A DNA stretch of 64,000 nt from Bradyrhizobium erythrophlei (GCF_900129425.1 NZ_LT670817.1:1426001-1490000); one strand, 5' to 3'; positions 8,091 to 16,671 are shown, counted from the stretch's first letter. Notes: a model not told the origin generated them from the sequence alone. A program made the numbers and translations.

Positions 8091-9887
8091 CTACGCCGAC
8101 CGCTTTGAGCCGGACTCGACCAGGGTCAATTTGCCGAAGGGCACGCCGGCTTTCAGAAGGCCTTCACGATAATGTGCGATGTCGGCCGGCGCTTTCCAGC
8201 GGAAATTCCGCAGGTGCCGCTCGACGGTCAGGCCTGGAAAGTTGCCGAGCAAAACCTCGGCCGCCTTGGCCGCTTCCTCGGTTCGCCCCGATTGCGCCAG
8301 CGCCGCGGCGCGCACGGCGAGCACCTGAAGATGATTGGGGTTCAGGTACAGGGCTTCGCGCGCCCAGGACAGCGACGCATCGTATTGTCCCAGCAAATAG
8401 TGGCTGAACGCGTTCAACGCCGCCCATTTATACCGGGGGTCGCTGTTGCCGCGCTGCATGGCGATTGAAAACAGTTCGATGGCCTGCCGGTGCTCGCCGA
8501 TCACCATGTGGCATATTCCCAGCACGCCGCGGGCACCCATGTCGTACGGGTTCAACTTGACGGCTTTTTTTGCAGCCTCCATTGCCGCCTCGTACTGTCC
8601 CTCCATCGCATGCACATAGGACAAGATCGCAAACCCGAATGACGAACGCGGATCGAGCCGCACGCTGCTTTCGGCGAGATTCATCGCCTCGGTCCACAGC
8701 TCGCGCGTACTCCTGATCCAGCCATACTGCACGGCCTGCACCAGGACGGTGGCGAGATAGGCGCGGGCGATGGCGAGCGCCGGATCGAGCGCGATGGCCT
8801 CCCGGAAAAAGCCGATCGAGGCTTCGAAATCTGCCTTGGTGTGCCGGTAATAGTGCGAAAGCCCCCTGAGAAACCGATCCCACGCGGTCAAATCGGTGGT
8901 GGACGATGAGCGGGTCGGGGCAGAGGCCTCCGCGCGAAATATCTCCGGTGCCAGCGCGGCGGACAGATGCGTGGTGATTTCGTCCTGCATCGCGAACAGG
9001 TCGCCCATGTCCCGGTCATATCGGCCGGTCCACAATTGCTCGCCGCTCTCCGGAGCGATCAGCTCGGCGGTGACGCGAATCTTGCTTCCGGCACGCCGTA
9101 CCGAACCCTGGATCAGGTAGGTGGCATCGATCTCGCGCGCGATCAGGCGGGTGCTGAGATTCTTGCCCTTGAACGAGAACGTCGAATTCCGGCTCAGCAC
9201 CCGGTAGAAGGATTGCAGCGAAAGCGCGTGGATCAAATCCTCGGTCAGCCCGTCGGAAAAATATTCGTCGGTGCTGTCGCTGAGATTGGCGAACGGAAGC
9301 ACGCCGACGATCGCCGTTCGATATTGAGCCGGCAGGTCCGATGTGTTCCTGGGCTCCCGGCCGCTTCTGTCGGCCCCGCCTGGCTCCCAGGTCCAGACAT
9401 TGATCGGCTCTTCGATGTTCTTCAAGCGGTGAAGGCCGGCATCGACAAGGACGGCGCTGAGATGCTTGCTGGCCTCATGGTAGGCCTTGGCGGAAATGGC
9501 GACCCCGCCGGGAGCGGCTACCGCTTCAAGGCGAACGGCGACGTTGACGCCATCCCCGAACACTTCGTCCTCGTCGGCGATCACATCTCCCATGTGGACG
9601 CCGAGACGGAATTGCATGACGCGATCGGCGGGGAGGTGGCCGTTCCGTTCCGCCATCAGCGCCTGCACCGCGATCGCGGCCTCGATGGCGCCGACGATGC
9701 TTGGAAACTCCAGCAGGAAGCCATCGCCGGTGTTTTTGACGACCCGGCCGCCATGATTGAGAATGATCGGGTAGATCGCGCTTCGATGCGCCTTGAACGC
9801 AGCGTGGGTGCCTGCCTCATCGCCGCCCATCATGCGCGAGTAACCGACGACGTCAGCGCAGACGATGGCGGCCAGCCGTCTTTCCAT
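8091..9887 (-). CDS. Class III adenylate/guanylate cyclase with TolB-like and TPR region
   Basis: A 598-residue protein. The ATG at 9885-9887 (MERRLAAIVCADVVGYSRMM) follows an aggag site; a longer in-frame start adds 36 residues without support. Residues 1-170 form the class III cyclase catalytic domain, with metal-binding Asp in CADVVGYS, NTGDGFLLEF and FGDGVNVAVRLE. Next is a TolB-like domain (VGVLPFANLSDSTDEYFSDG, ... SFKGKNLSTRLIAREIDATY), and the last 250 residues are TPR repeats (AIARAYLATVLVQAVQYGW, AALNAFSHYLLGQYDASLSW). This architecture is greatly expanded in Bradyrhizobium. The product is probably cAMP; the signal sensed by the C-terminal part is unknown. It is transcribed singly. 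Confidence 0.9.
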   Translation of the reverse strand: MERRLAAIVCADVVGYSRMMGGDEAGTHAAFKAHRSAIYPIILNHGGRVVKNTGDGFLLEFPSIVGAIEAAIAVQALMAERNGHLPADRVMQFRLGVHMGDVIADEDEVFGDGVNVAVRLEAVAAPGGVAISAKAYHEASKHLSAVLVDAGLHRLKNIEEPINVWTWEPGGADRSGREPRNTSDLPAQYRTAIVGVLPFANLSDSTDEYFSDGLTEDLIHALSLQSFYRVLSRNSTFSFKGKNLSTRLIAREIDATYLIQGSVRRAGSKIRVTAELIAPESGEQLWTGRYDRDMGDLFAMQDEITTHLSAALAPEIFRAEASAPTRSSSTTDLTAWDRFLRGLSHYYRHTKADFEASIGFFREAIALDPALAIARAYLATVLVQAVQYGWIRSTRELWTEAMNLAESSVRLDPRSSFGFAILSYVHAMEGQYEAAMEAAKKAVKLNPYDMGARGVLGICHMVIGEHRQAIELFSIAMQRGNSDPRYKWAALNAFSHYLLGQYDASLSWAREALYLNPNHLQVLAVRAAALAQSGRTEEAAKAAEVLLGNFPGLTVERHLRNFRWKAPADIAHYREGLLKAGVPFGKLTLVESGSKRSA

Positions 9888-10074
9888 TCTCCTGCGTTCC
9901 CATGTTTTAGAACCGGCAGATATCACGGTACGTGGTCGGCCGGCCGAATCCAATGATTTATAAACGCACTGTCCCCATGGAACCAGATCATGCAATCTAC
10001 TCAGGATTGCCGGTGGTCTCGATGAAGCGCATAACGGGAGAATTCGAGGTCGCGGCGCGCCGCCCCGGCGACCG

Positions 10075-11292
10075 TCACGACGCCGGCTTTGGCCGGGTCT
10101 CGATCGAGGGCAGCGGCTCGCCCTCGATCTTGGCCTCGAACGAGCGCAGCCGCTGATAGATCGAAATCAGTTCGACGATCGTGCTCCAGGCGTTGACCAG
10201 GTACTGGAACGAGGTGCGGACCTGCGAGAACGCGTTCAGGATCTGGTTCATCGCACCCAGCGTGATCTTGCCGGCGACGATGGTCGGCGCCAGCAGGATG
10301 TAGGGAAACACGGTGTCGGTCTGTAGATAGACGATGCGGCCGATATTGAAGTACATGAAGTTCAAATAGAGCCTGAAGTAGTTCCTGCGAACGTCGGCGA
10401 ACAATTCACCGAGTGTTGGTGGCTCGGCGCGGGCTGCATCGTCCTCGCCGAGCACGAGTTCCTTGCGATAGGCCGCTTCGACCCGCTGGTTGAAGAACTC
10501 GATGGCGGGCAGGCGGATGCCGATCAGCGCCAGCGCGCCGGTTCCGAGCAGCGACCAGATCACCGCGGCGAACACCAGCGGGTAGGGGATCGAGCCGATC
10601 AGGGGCAGCTCCGTGATATTGCCCGACAGCTTCACCAGCACCGGCAGGAAGGCCAGCAGCGTCAGCAGCGCGCTGATGAGGTTGACGCCGAGACCTTCCA
10701 TGGTGGTCGCAAACCGCATGGTGTCTTCCTGCACGCGCTGCGAGGCGCCCTCGATCTTGCGCAGCCGCGGCCAGTTGGCGACGTAGAAGTCGTTCATCGC
10801 CGTCCGCCAGCGGAAGATGTAATGGCTGACGAAGAACCGCGTCAGCACGCCGACCACAACCGCGATCAGGGCGATCCCGGCGAAGGTCGACAATTCGCCG
10901 TAGAACTGCTCGATCGGGACCGACGCCGGTTTCGCCAGCGCGGCCTGCACCAGGTTGTAGAACGGTCCGTACCAGCTGTTGATGGCGACGCTGACCTCGA
11001 CCTGGAAGTACGAGGTGAACAGGATCAGCGCGGAACCGATGATCGACCAGGGCGCCCAGGGATGCGGCGAATAGACCATCCAGGCGGCCGCGAAGATCGC
11101 GACGCACAGCGCGAAATAGAGGTCGAACCAGAGCTCCCGTGGCGACCAGAACATCGCCACGCCGACCACCGGCGGCGCCGACGAGCCCAGGAGATTATCG
11201 GCGAAGCCATACCAGAACGCCATCGCCACCGCCGCCCAGGCGATCGCGGAGAGGAAGAACAGCTTGGGCCGGGGGAAAAATGAAACGAACAT
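10075..11292 (-). CDS. sbmA: SbmA/BacA-family peptide transporter
   Basis: A 405-residue inner-membrane protein of the SbmA/BacA family, a homodimeric proton-driven importer of peptide antibiotics and, in rhizobia, a protein needed for tolerance of legume antimicrobial peptides. The visible hallmarks are SWYGPFYNLVQAALAKP after TM3, RWRTAMNDFYVANWPRLRKI, EGASQRVQEDTMRFATTMEG and the C-terminal NQILNAFSQVRTSFQYLVNA. No ATP-binding domain follows, so this is the SbmA/BacA form rather than BclA. The gene has no obvious operon partners; the cyclase gene lies 187 bp downstream on the same strand. Confidence 0.93.
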   Translation of the reverse strand: MFVSFFPRPKLFFLSAIAWAAVAMAFWYGFADNLLGSSAPPVVGVAMFWSPRELWFDLYFALCVAIFAAAWMVYSPHPWAPWSIIGSALILFTSYFQVEVSVAINSWYGPFYNLVQAALAKPASVPIEQFYGELSTFAGIALIAVVVGVLTRFFVSHYIFRWRTAMNDFYVANWPRLRKIEGASQRVQEDTMRFATTMEGLGVNLISALLTLLAFLPVLVKLSGNITELPLIGSIPYPLVFAAVIWSLLGTGALALIGIRLPAIEFFNQRVEAAYRKELVLGEDDAARAEPPTLGELFADVRRNYFRLYLNFMYFNIGRIVYLQTDTVFPYILLAPTIVAGKITLGAMNQILNAFSQVRTSFQYLVNAWSTIVELISIYQRLRSFEAKIEGEPLPSIETRPKPAS

Positions 11293-11471
11293 GCGCGGGG
11301 TCCACTCTCGTCGGGTCGGAGGCTTTACGGCACACTGGTGTATGGGGCGACGGACCCGAACACCATAGGGCGTGGCGACAAGGCGATCCGCTGCGGCCGG
11401 GGGGTGCCGACTGGCCCTGTACTTCGCTCGCGGGAATTGGGATGCTTTGGCGCCATCAGGGGGCGCTAGCC

Positions 11472-12449
11472 GTGAAACTCATTCGCCGCCACTTCCTTGA
11501 GCTCGCCGGGATCTCCGTGACGGCCCTTGCCTTGCCGCGACGCGCCGCGGCGGCCGGCTATCCGGAGCGGCCGGTGCACATCATTGCCGGCTTTTCCGCC
11601 GGCGGCGGGGTCGACATATCGGCGCGCCTGATCGGCCAATGGCTTGGCGCGCGGCTCGGCCAGTCCTTCATCGTCGAGAACCGCCCGGGGGCCGGCGGCA
11701 ATATCGGCACCGAGGCCGTCGTGCATGCGTCGCCCGACGGCTACATGCTGTTGCTTTCCACCGTCCCCAACGCGGTCAACGCCACGCTCTATGACAATCT
11801 GAAGTTCAACTTTATCCGCGACATCGCGCCGGTCGCCGGCATCATCCGCGTGCCCATGGTCATCCTGCTGCACCCGTCGGTGCCGGCCAGGACGGTCCCC
11901 GAACTGATCGCCTATGCCAAGGCCAGTCCTGCCAAGGTCAACATGGCCTCGGCGGGCTTCGGCAGCGCGCCGCACATGGCCGGCGAACTGTTCAACGTCA
12001 TGGCCGGCGTCAGCATGGCGCACGTGCCCTATCGCGGCCAGGCCCCGGCGCTGACCGATCTGATCGGCGGCCAGGTGCAGCTCTTGTTCGCGACCACGCC
12101 CGGGACCTCGGACTATATCGCCACCGGCAAACTGCGCGCGCTGGCGGTGACCACCGCGTCGCGGATCGCGATGTACCCGGAGTTGCCGACGATCGCGGAT
12201 TCCGTGCCGGGCTACGAAGCCAGCCAGTGGTACGGTCTCAGCGCGCCGAACAACACGCCCGCCGATGTCGTCGCCACGCTCAACCGGGAGATCAACGCCG
12301 CGTTCGCCGACCCCGGAATGAAGCAGCGCTTCGCCGACATCGGCGGCGAGCCGCTGGCGGGCTCGCCCGACGCGTTCGGGAGGCTGATCGCGGAAGAGAC
12401 CGAAAAGTGGGCCAGGGTGGTGAAGTCGACAGGCATGAAACCGGAGTAA
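11472..12449 (+). CDS. Tripartite tricarboxylate transporter substrate-binding protein (TctC/Bug family)
   Basis: A 325-residue periplasmic binding protein. The GTG at 11472 gives VKLIRRHFLELAGISVTALA, a twin-arginine-like signal that matches how this family usually begins; an ATG 10 codons upstream is less likely. The mature part starts YPERPVHIIAGFSAGGGVDI and contains ENRPGAGGNIGTEAVVHASP and MAHVPYRGQAPALTDLIGGQ, the family signatures. No TctA or TctB membrane genes are nearby, as is common for the many orphan Bug proteins of these bacteria, so the ligand (usually a carboxylate) is unknown. Confidence 0.92.
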   Translation: MKLIRRHFLELAGISVTALALPRRAAAAGYPERPVHIIAGFSAGGGVDISARLIGQWLGARLGQSFIVENRPGAGGNIGTEAVVHASPDGYMLLLSTVPNAVNATLYDNLKFNFIRDIAPVAGIIRVPMVILLHPSVPARTVPELIAYAKASPAKVNMASAGFGSAPHMAGELFNVMAGVSMAHVPYRGQAPALTDLIGGQVQLLFATTPGTSDYIATGKLRALAVTTASRIAMYPELPTIADSVPGYEASQWYGLSAPNNTPADVVATLNREINAAFADPGMKQRFADIGGEPLAGSPDAFGRLIAEETEKWARVVKSTGMKPE

Positions 12450-12453
12450 ACCC

Positions 12454-12723
12454 ATGACCGATTCCGAAAAAGCCGTAACAGTCATCGAAGCCCTCAAGGC
12501 GGCCGAACGCGAGCCGGCGCAGACGGCGTTGCCGATCCTGAACGGGCTCGTGGGACTGGTGCAGGGCGACGGCAACCAGCCGCTGGAAGTCGAGGAGGCC
12601 AGGTCCGGCGCCTTCATGGCGATCTGCGAAGTCGGCAAGGCGCTGCACCGCGGCCAGCCCGCCGATAGCCTGTGGGCCTCGGCGATCGCGGCGGCGGAGA
12701 AGTGGAAAGCGGTTGCGGGGTGA
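12454..12723 (+). CDS. Small conserved hypothetical protein
   Basis: An 89-residue soluble, acidic protein starting 4 bp after the TctC-type gene and probably co-transcribed. It is mostly helical in appearance (VIEALKAAEREPAQTALPIL, AFMAICEVGKALHRGQPADS), with no Cys cluster, membrane segment or recognisable motif. I do not recognise the family. The close spacing suggests that it is translated from the same mRNA. Confidence 0.65.
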   Translation: MTDSEKAVTVIEALKAAEREPAQTALPILNGLVGLVQGDGNQPLEVEEARSGAFMAICEVGKALHRGQPADSLWASAIAAAEKWKAVAG

Positions 12724-12749
12724 GGGTGGCGTGATGGCTGCGAAATAAG

Positions 12750-12830
12750 CGCGTAGCCCGGATCAGCCAAGGGGTCGGCGCGAAGCGCCGCCCGATGGCA
12801 GGCTCCGCGACATCCGGGGTTTTCATTTTG
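12750..12830. repeat. Intergenic repeat, family C (tagcccggat ... atccggg)
   Basis: Begins gtagcccggatcagccaagg and runs through ggtcggcgcgaagcgccgcc to catccgggg, with internal palindrome ggcgcgaagcgcc. A longer copy is at 17788-17905. It fills the convergent gap between the 12454 gene and the small minus-strand gene at 12847 and may act as a bidirectional terminator. Confidence 0.65.
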
Positions 12831-12846
12831 CGGCGATCCCCGCGCC

Positions 12847-13026
12847 TCACAAACGCTGCTTTTTCGCCGGCCATTGTTTCCTGTCCAGCCGCTCCTGCTG
12901 ATCTGCCAACGTCCGCCACGCTGCTTCCATCCTCAGGAAGGTAAGCTTCGTGTCGTCGTCTTCGCAGCGCCTGGCAAGGAAGGCACAGTCCTCAGCGTTA
13001 TCACGGAAAATATCAACCAAACTCAT
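12847..13026 (-). CDS. Small conserved hypothetical protein
   Basis: A 59-residue protein with N-terminus MSLVDIFRDNAEDCAFLARR, reading on with KLTFLRMEAAWRTLADQQER. It is charged and helical with no membrane segment. Short proteins with this opening and the MEAAWR-LA-EQ pattern are frequent in Bradyrhizobium but have no assigned function. I chose the ATG at 13024-13026 because the upstream in-frame Met codons at 13074 and beyond run into a family D repeat; 13074 (MEQSPSSK) remains possible. Confidence 0.6.
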   Translation of the reverse strand: MSLVDIFRDNAEDCAFLARRCEDDDTKLTFLRMEAAWRTLADQQERLDRKQWPAKKQRL

Positions 13027-13087
13027 AGGCGCTAAATGGCGAGGGTTTACCTTGCTTGAAGGGGATTGTTCCATGAAATGTTCGTAA

Positions 13088-13215
13088 GCCCGTGGGGCGG
13101 ATTGGCGGAACGTAATCCGCCATTCTTCGACCACAAAATGGCGGGTTACGCCGGAGCCTGCATTCGGGCCGCGCTTCGCGCGGACCCGGATGGCTAACCC
13201 GCACTACGGGCTGCG
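13088..13215. repeat. Intergenic repeat, family D (ggcggattggcggaacgtaatccgcc)
   Basis: A compound inverted repeat: ggcggatt ... aatccgcc, then aatggcgggttacgccggag ... ggatggctaacccgc. A nearly identical copy lies at 15018-15135. The two copies bracket the MetX-like gene, the IS3 remnant and the DUF3551 gene. Confidence 0.75.
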
Positions 13216-13263
13216 CGTGCCAGGCGATGAATTTCTCCAGAACATCCGTTCAGGCGCCGGCGC

Positions 13264-14283
13264 TTAGGATGCAAGAAGCTCCTTCAGCTTCGCATCGATA
13301 AAATCGACGTCCTTCGGATTGGTGCCGGGCCCGCCGGCGAAGTGGCCCCAGATGGAGGGAACGGGGACAAATTTGGCGTCCGGCATATGCGCCACCTCGA
13401 ACTCGCTGTCTTCAGGCGGAAAATACAAGTCGGTCTGGCCAGGCATGACATAGGCTTTGGCCTTGATGGCGCGGAGAGCCGCCTTGAAGTCACCGTTGTA
13501 GAGTTCGTTGTCGGCGATGTCGCCGTTCTGCCAGGTCCATAGCATGGTCAGCAGATTGTTCGGGTCCTTCGGCAGGAAGAACCCTTCCCAGAACGCCACC
13601 AGAAAATCTTCCAGCGAGGAGTAGCCCAGTGCCTCGATATCCAACCTCTGGCGGTAGAACGCCTGCGAAAAACCCCAGCCGGCATAGACCCGCGCCGCCG
13701 CGCGCAAGCCGCGTTGCGGCTTCTCGGTGTACCAGCCTTCCTTCCACGCCGCATCGGCGGTGAGCGCGGCCTTGACACCCTCCAGGAAAACGAAATTGTG
13801 ACGCGAGCATTTCGCCGACCCGCAGAATGGCGCGATCAGGTCCATCATGTTGGGATAGAGCGCGCCCCAGTGGAAAGTCTGCAGTGCGCCCATCGACCAG
13901 CCGGTCACCAGCCGGATATGCCCGATGCCGAATTTTTCGGTGACCAGACGGTGCTGCGCGCGCACGTTATCGCAGGCCGTCACCTGGGGAAAACGCGGGC
14001 CGTTATAGGGTTCCGGCGTGTTGCTCGGTGACGATGACAGGCCATTGCCGAGCATGTTCGGGATAATGATGAAGTATTTCTTCGGATCGAGCGCGCGGCC
14101 GTCGCCGACCAGCCACTCGTTGTCATAGTGCTGGCCCGAATACCAGGTGGGATATACGATGACGTTGTCCTTGTTCGGACTGAGCGTGCCGAAGGTCTTG
14201 TACGCGAGCTTGCAGTCCCGCAACGTCGCGCCGCGCTGCAGCCTGACGTCGCCCAGATTGTGGATTTCGTAGTCGAGACCCAT
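13264..14283 (-). CDS. Alpha/beta hydrolase of the homoserine O-acetyltransferase (MetX)-like family
   Basis: A 339-residue alpha/beta-hydrolase-fold protein. The N-terminal half has the MetX pattern (LAYKTFGTLSPNKDNVIVYP, NMLGNGLSSSPSNTPEPYNG), and the nucleophile elbow is GWSMGA (Ser near residue 148), with a C-terminal His in IWGHFAGGPG. True homoserine O-acyltransferases usually have GGSMGGMQ at the elbow; the replacement (GWSMGALQ) and the shorter length make the substrate uncertain. Relatives are usually annotated only as alpha/beta-fold hydrolases. It stands alone between the two family D repeats (13088 and 15018). Confidence 0.8.
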   Translation of the reverse strand: MGLDYEIHNLGDVRLQRGATLRDCKLAYKTFGTLSPNKDNVIVYPTWYSGQHYDNEWLVGDGRALDPKKYFIIIPNMLGNGLSSSPSNTPEPYNGPRFPQVTACDNVRAQHRLVTEKFGIGHIRLVTGWSMGALQTFHWGALYPNMMDLIAPFCGSAKCSRHNFVFLEGVKAALTADAAWKEGWYTEKPQRGLRAAARVYAGWGFSQAFYRQRLDIEALGYSSLEDFLVAFWEGFFLPKDPNNLLTMLWTWQNGDIADNELYNGDFKAALRAIKAKAYVMPGQTDLYFPPEDSEFEVAHMPDAKFVPVPSIWGHFAGGPGTNPKDVDFIDAKLKELLAS

Positions 14284-14354
14284 GGCGAACTCCCTTGTTT
14301 CTATTCAAGCCGGAAAAGCGGAGCCCTGATCTTCCTCCGAAACAAAGGAAAGGG

Positions 14355-14490
14355 TTAAGCTGCTTTCAACGCCATCTCGATCGGGCTGATGTCGCCGACG
14401 GCGGGGTGGCGACGGGTTCGATGATAGAAGCCCTCGATGTAGGCAAAAATATTACGCGAGGCCTCCTTGCGCGTTGAATGATGCCGAGCA
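14355..14490 (-). pseudogene. 3' remnant of an IS3-family transposase (OrfB) gene
   Basis: The minus strand ending at the TAA 14355-14357 reads TRKEASRNIFAYIEGFYHRT then RRHPAVGDISPIEMALKAA. The pattern IF-YIE-FYNR-R-HSALGY-SP is the conserved C-terminus of IS3-group OrfB transposases. Only about 40 residues remain; the catalytic DDE region and the terminal inverted repeats are absent, so it cannot transpose. It marks an old insertion in the 410-bp gap between the MetX-like and DUF3551 genes. Confidence 0.8.
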
Positions 14491-14694
14491 AGCGCTCCGC
14501 GCCGGATGGCAGCGCACCGTCGAAACCGCCGCCAGCTTCACTGCGTTCTATGGCGCAGTTGCGCGGCAAGGCGTATGCTTCAATGGAGCGCGGAAGTCCT
14601 GCTGCTCCTCCCGCTCTATGACGAGCGCCCATGATGCATGGTCGCAGCGGTCGCGATCCCCCAAAGCAGCTGCTGGCAAAGGGAGGAAATTGAA

Positions 14695-14958
14695 GTGCGC
14701 AAGATCATTGGAACTGCAGCGTTTGTAGCCATGATGTTATTCACGGCATTGCCGGCATCCGCCCAAAGGGATGGTCCCTACGATCATCCCTACTGCCTGC
14801 AATACGGAGAACTCGGCCTTCCCGGGTTGTGTTATTTCACAAACTACCGGCAGTGCCAGGCCTCGGCCTCCGGGACGGGTACGTATTGCGGCACCAACCC
14901 GCGATTTGCGTATGGATGGCAACAGCCCTACGCGCGACGCCCGTATCGTGAGTGGTGA
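14695..14958 (+). CDS. DUF3551-type small secreted protein
   Basis: An 87-residue exported protein. The GTG at 14695 follows a strong gggagga site and gives a clean signal peptide (VRKIIGTAAFVAMMLFTALP, then ASAQ). The mature part has four Cys in the arrangement YCLQYGELGLPGLCYFTNYR ... CQASASGTGTYCG, the signature of DUF3551, a family of tiny periplasmic proteins multiplied in Bradyrhizobium with no known role. Two disulphides are likely. An ATG 19 codons upstream lacks a ribosome site and is rejected. Confidence 0.8.
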   Translation: MRKIIGTAAFVAMMLFTALPASAQRDGPYDHPYCLQYGELGLPGLCYFTNYRQCQASASGTGTYCGTNPRFAYGWQQPYARRPYREW

Positions 14959-15017
14959 TCGTTCCGGCGCTTTTGCGAAGTGCGTTGAATAACGCCGGTG
15001 AGGGACGAACTCGCAGC

Positions 15018-15135
15018 GCGTAGGACGGATTAGCGAAGCGTAATCCGCCGTTCTGCGAAATGGCGGGTTACGCCGGAGCCTGCATTCGGGCCGCGCTACG
15101 CGCGGACCCGGATGGCTAACCCGCCATACGGGCTA
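15018..15135. repeat. Intergenic repeat, family D, second copy
   Basis: Reads gtaggacggattagcgaagc ... taatccgcc, then aatggcgggttacgccggag ... ggatggctaacccgcc, matching the copy at 13088 nearly base for base in the second half. It abuts the stop codon of the Rrf2-type gene, between two convergent genes whose facing ends are only about 175 bp apart. Confidence 0.75.
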
Positions 15136-15564
15136 GGACGAAGCAGCACAGCGTGCTTCGAAGCCTCGACCTAGTTCAGCTAGGCTGACCGCGCCCAGTC
15201 GTTCGACTAGTAGTGCCTCAGCGTCGCGTAAGGCGTTCCCCACTGCTTCGTTGACGACCTGTTCGACTGCGCAGTCGGGATTGGAATGTTCGTTGCCGAT
15301 CGCGAAGATCCTTGGGCCACCGACAGCGCGGTGGACGTCGAGCAGCGATACACGCTCAAGATCGCAAGCGATAATCCAGCCGCCGCCATGCCCCTTGTCC
15401 GAGCGGACGTAGCCCGCGTCCCGCAGCCCAGCCATCGTGCGGCGGACCACGACCGGGTTGGTCCCGAGCATCGCAGCGATCGCCTCCGACGTCATTGGCC
15501 CGTCGTGTCGCGCCATATGGAGCAGCACGTGCAGCATCCGGGAAAGACGGCTGTCATTTCGCAT
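15133..15564 (-). CDS. Rrf2-family transcriptional regulator
   Basis: A 143-residue winged-helix regulator. It opens RLSRMLHVLLHMARHDGPMT, has the recognition region SEAIAAMLGTNPVVVRRTMA and the wing YVRSDKGHGGGWIIACDLER, all typical of Rrf2 proteins of the YwnA type. It has a single Cys in the central region (NPDC, near residue 98) and one near the end, not the three-Cys cluster of IscR or NsrR, so an Fe-S cofactor is not evident. It is divergent from the methyltransferase gene 87 bp away, the usual place for its target. Confidence 0.88.
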   Translation of the reverse strand: MRNDSRLSRMLHVLLHMARHDGPMTSEAIAAMLGTNPVVVRRTMAGLRDAGYVRSDKGHGGGWIIACDLERVSLLDVHRAVGGPRIFAIGNEHSNPDCAVEQVVNEAVGNALRDAEALLVERLGAVSLAELGRGFEARCAASS

Positions 15565-15616
15565 AATCCGGTCTTTCGCATGTCCTTCACGGTTGGCAAG
15601 CGCCCACAGTCACGAT

Positions 15617-15627
15617 ACTTATTAAGT
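15617..15627. promoter_or_regulatory. Candidate operator between the Rrf2 gene and the methyltransferase gene
   Basis: The 11-bp sequence acttattaagt is a perfect palindrome with a single central base, in the 87-bp divergent gap and 25 bp upstream of the methyltransferase start. It is AT-rich within otherwise GC-rich sequence. Rrf2 proteins often bind such dyads in a shared divergent control region; binding here is inferred. Confidence 0.4.
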
Positions 15628-15651
15628 TACATGATTCGCGGAGTGGATGAA

Positions 15652-16431
15652 ATGCGAGAGTTCGAAAATCCTGATCACTGGGACGTGGCGGCGAGCCACT
15701 ATCAGCGGACCGCGCATCCTTTCACGGCACGCTTTGCAGAGGCGGCGCTCGCGCGCGTGGCGCTGGCTCCCGGGAGCTTCGTGCTCGATGTGGCGACCGG
15801 CACCGGTGCCCTTGCGCTAGCGGCGGCGCGCACAGGAGCAAGGGTGCTGGCGACCGACTTTTCGCCCGGCATGGTGGCGTGCGTCGCCGCCGCAGGGCTG
15901 CCCAATGTCGAGGCCCTGGTCATGGACGGACAGGCGCTGGACCTGCCCGACGCGAGTTTCGATGCCGTCTTCTCGATCTTCGGCGTGATCATGTTCCCCG
16001 ATTGGCGCAAAGGCCTTGCGGAGATGCAACGGGTTACGCGGCCGGGCGGATATGGCGTGGTCGCCACTTGGCAAGACCGGGGTGCGGCGACCTTCCTGTT
16101 GCTTGGCCAGATTCGGCGGAAGCTGTTTCCCGAGCGCGAAAGTATGGCAATGCCTGACGCGGTGCAGGCGTTGAGCGATCCTGAGGATTTCGCCCGCGCA
16201 CTGATCGCGGCGGGCTATCGCAATTCGGAGATCGAGAGCGTGACCCAAGACTATATGCTTGATGTCGCGGCACTCGACGAGCCCGATACGCTGTTCGGGA
16301 TGTCGCCTGACTGGACCAGTCTGAGCGATGCGGACAAGGCGGCAGTGACTGGCGAGGTTCGGCAAATGGCCGGTGATCGAGCGGTTCTTCCGATCCCGTC
16401 TACTGCACTAATCGCTGTGGCGGAACGCTGA
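15652..16431 (+). CDS. Class I SAM-dependent methyltransferase (UbiE/type 11-like)
   Basis: A 259-residue methyltransferase. The SAM-binding motif I is VLDVATGTGALALAAARTGA (near residue 43), followed by ATDFSPGMV and DLPDASFDAVFSIFGVIMFP (motifs II and III). The ATG at 15652 has ggag seven bases upstream; an ATG seven codons earlier is possible. The substrate cannot be told from sequence; it resembles the broad Methyltransf_11/25 group. Its divergent Rrf2 neighbour suggests that it is induced by a chemical signal, perhaps to detoxify a small molecule. Confidence 0.85.
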   Translation: MREFENPDHWDVAASHYQRTAHPFTARFAEAALARVALAPGSFVLDVATGTGALALAAARTGARVLATDFSPGMVACVAAAGLPNVEALVMDGQALDLPDASFDAVFSIFGVIMFPDWRKGLAEMQRVTRPGGYGVVATWQDRGAATFLLLGQIRRKLFPERESMAMPDAVQALSDPEDFARALIAAGYRNSEIESVTQDYMLDVAALDEPDTLFGMSPDWTSLSDADKAAVTGEVRQMAGDRAVLPIPSTALIAVAER

Positions 16432-16623
16432 GGATCAACGGGACCCACTATCCTCAACTCTGCCGCAAGGCGTGCTCCAACCGACGTCCGCCCCTTCGAA
16501 TCGATTCCCCGGAAGCCGACTGAGCGTAATCCATCAAACATCGCCGCCCACCAACGGGACCACGGAAGCGTCATCCGATATTTCAACGGACCGACATCTG
16601 CTTGGCCTTGGAGAATCGGAGCA

Positions 16624-16655
16624 GCGCGTGGGATAGGTTGAGCCCGTTGCCAAAA
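16624..16655. repeat. Imperfect direct repeat, left copy, bracketing the 16672 gene
   Basis: gcgcgtgggataggttgagc and following cccgttgcc match gcgcgtaggatgggttgaac/cccattgcg at 17543, with about 23 of 28 positions the same. It lies just upstream of the start of the orphan gene and the other copy overlaps its stop codon, so the gene sits between two related repeat pieces. Confidence 0.5.
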
Positions 16656-16671
16656 ATGCAAAGTGTCAGCT

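Noticed and set aside
13264..14283. Calling this gene metX (homoserine O-acetyltransferase) outright
   Set aside because: The nucleophile elbow and length differ from true MetX and no methionine genes are nearby, so only a family-level call is supported.
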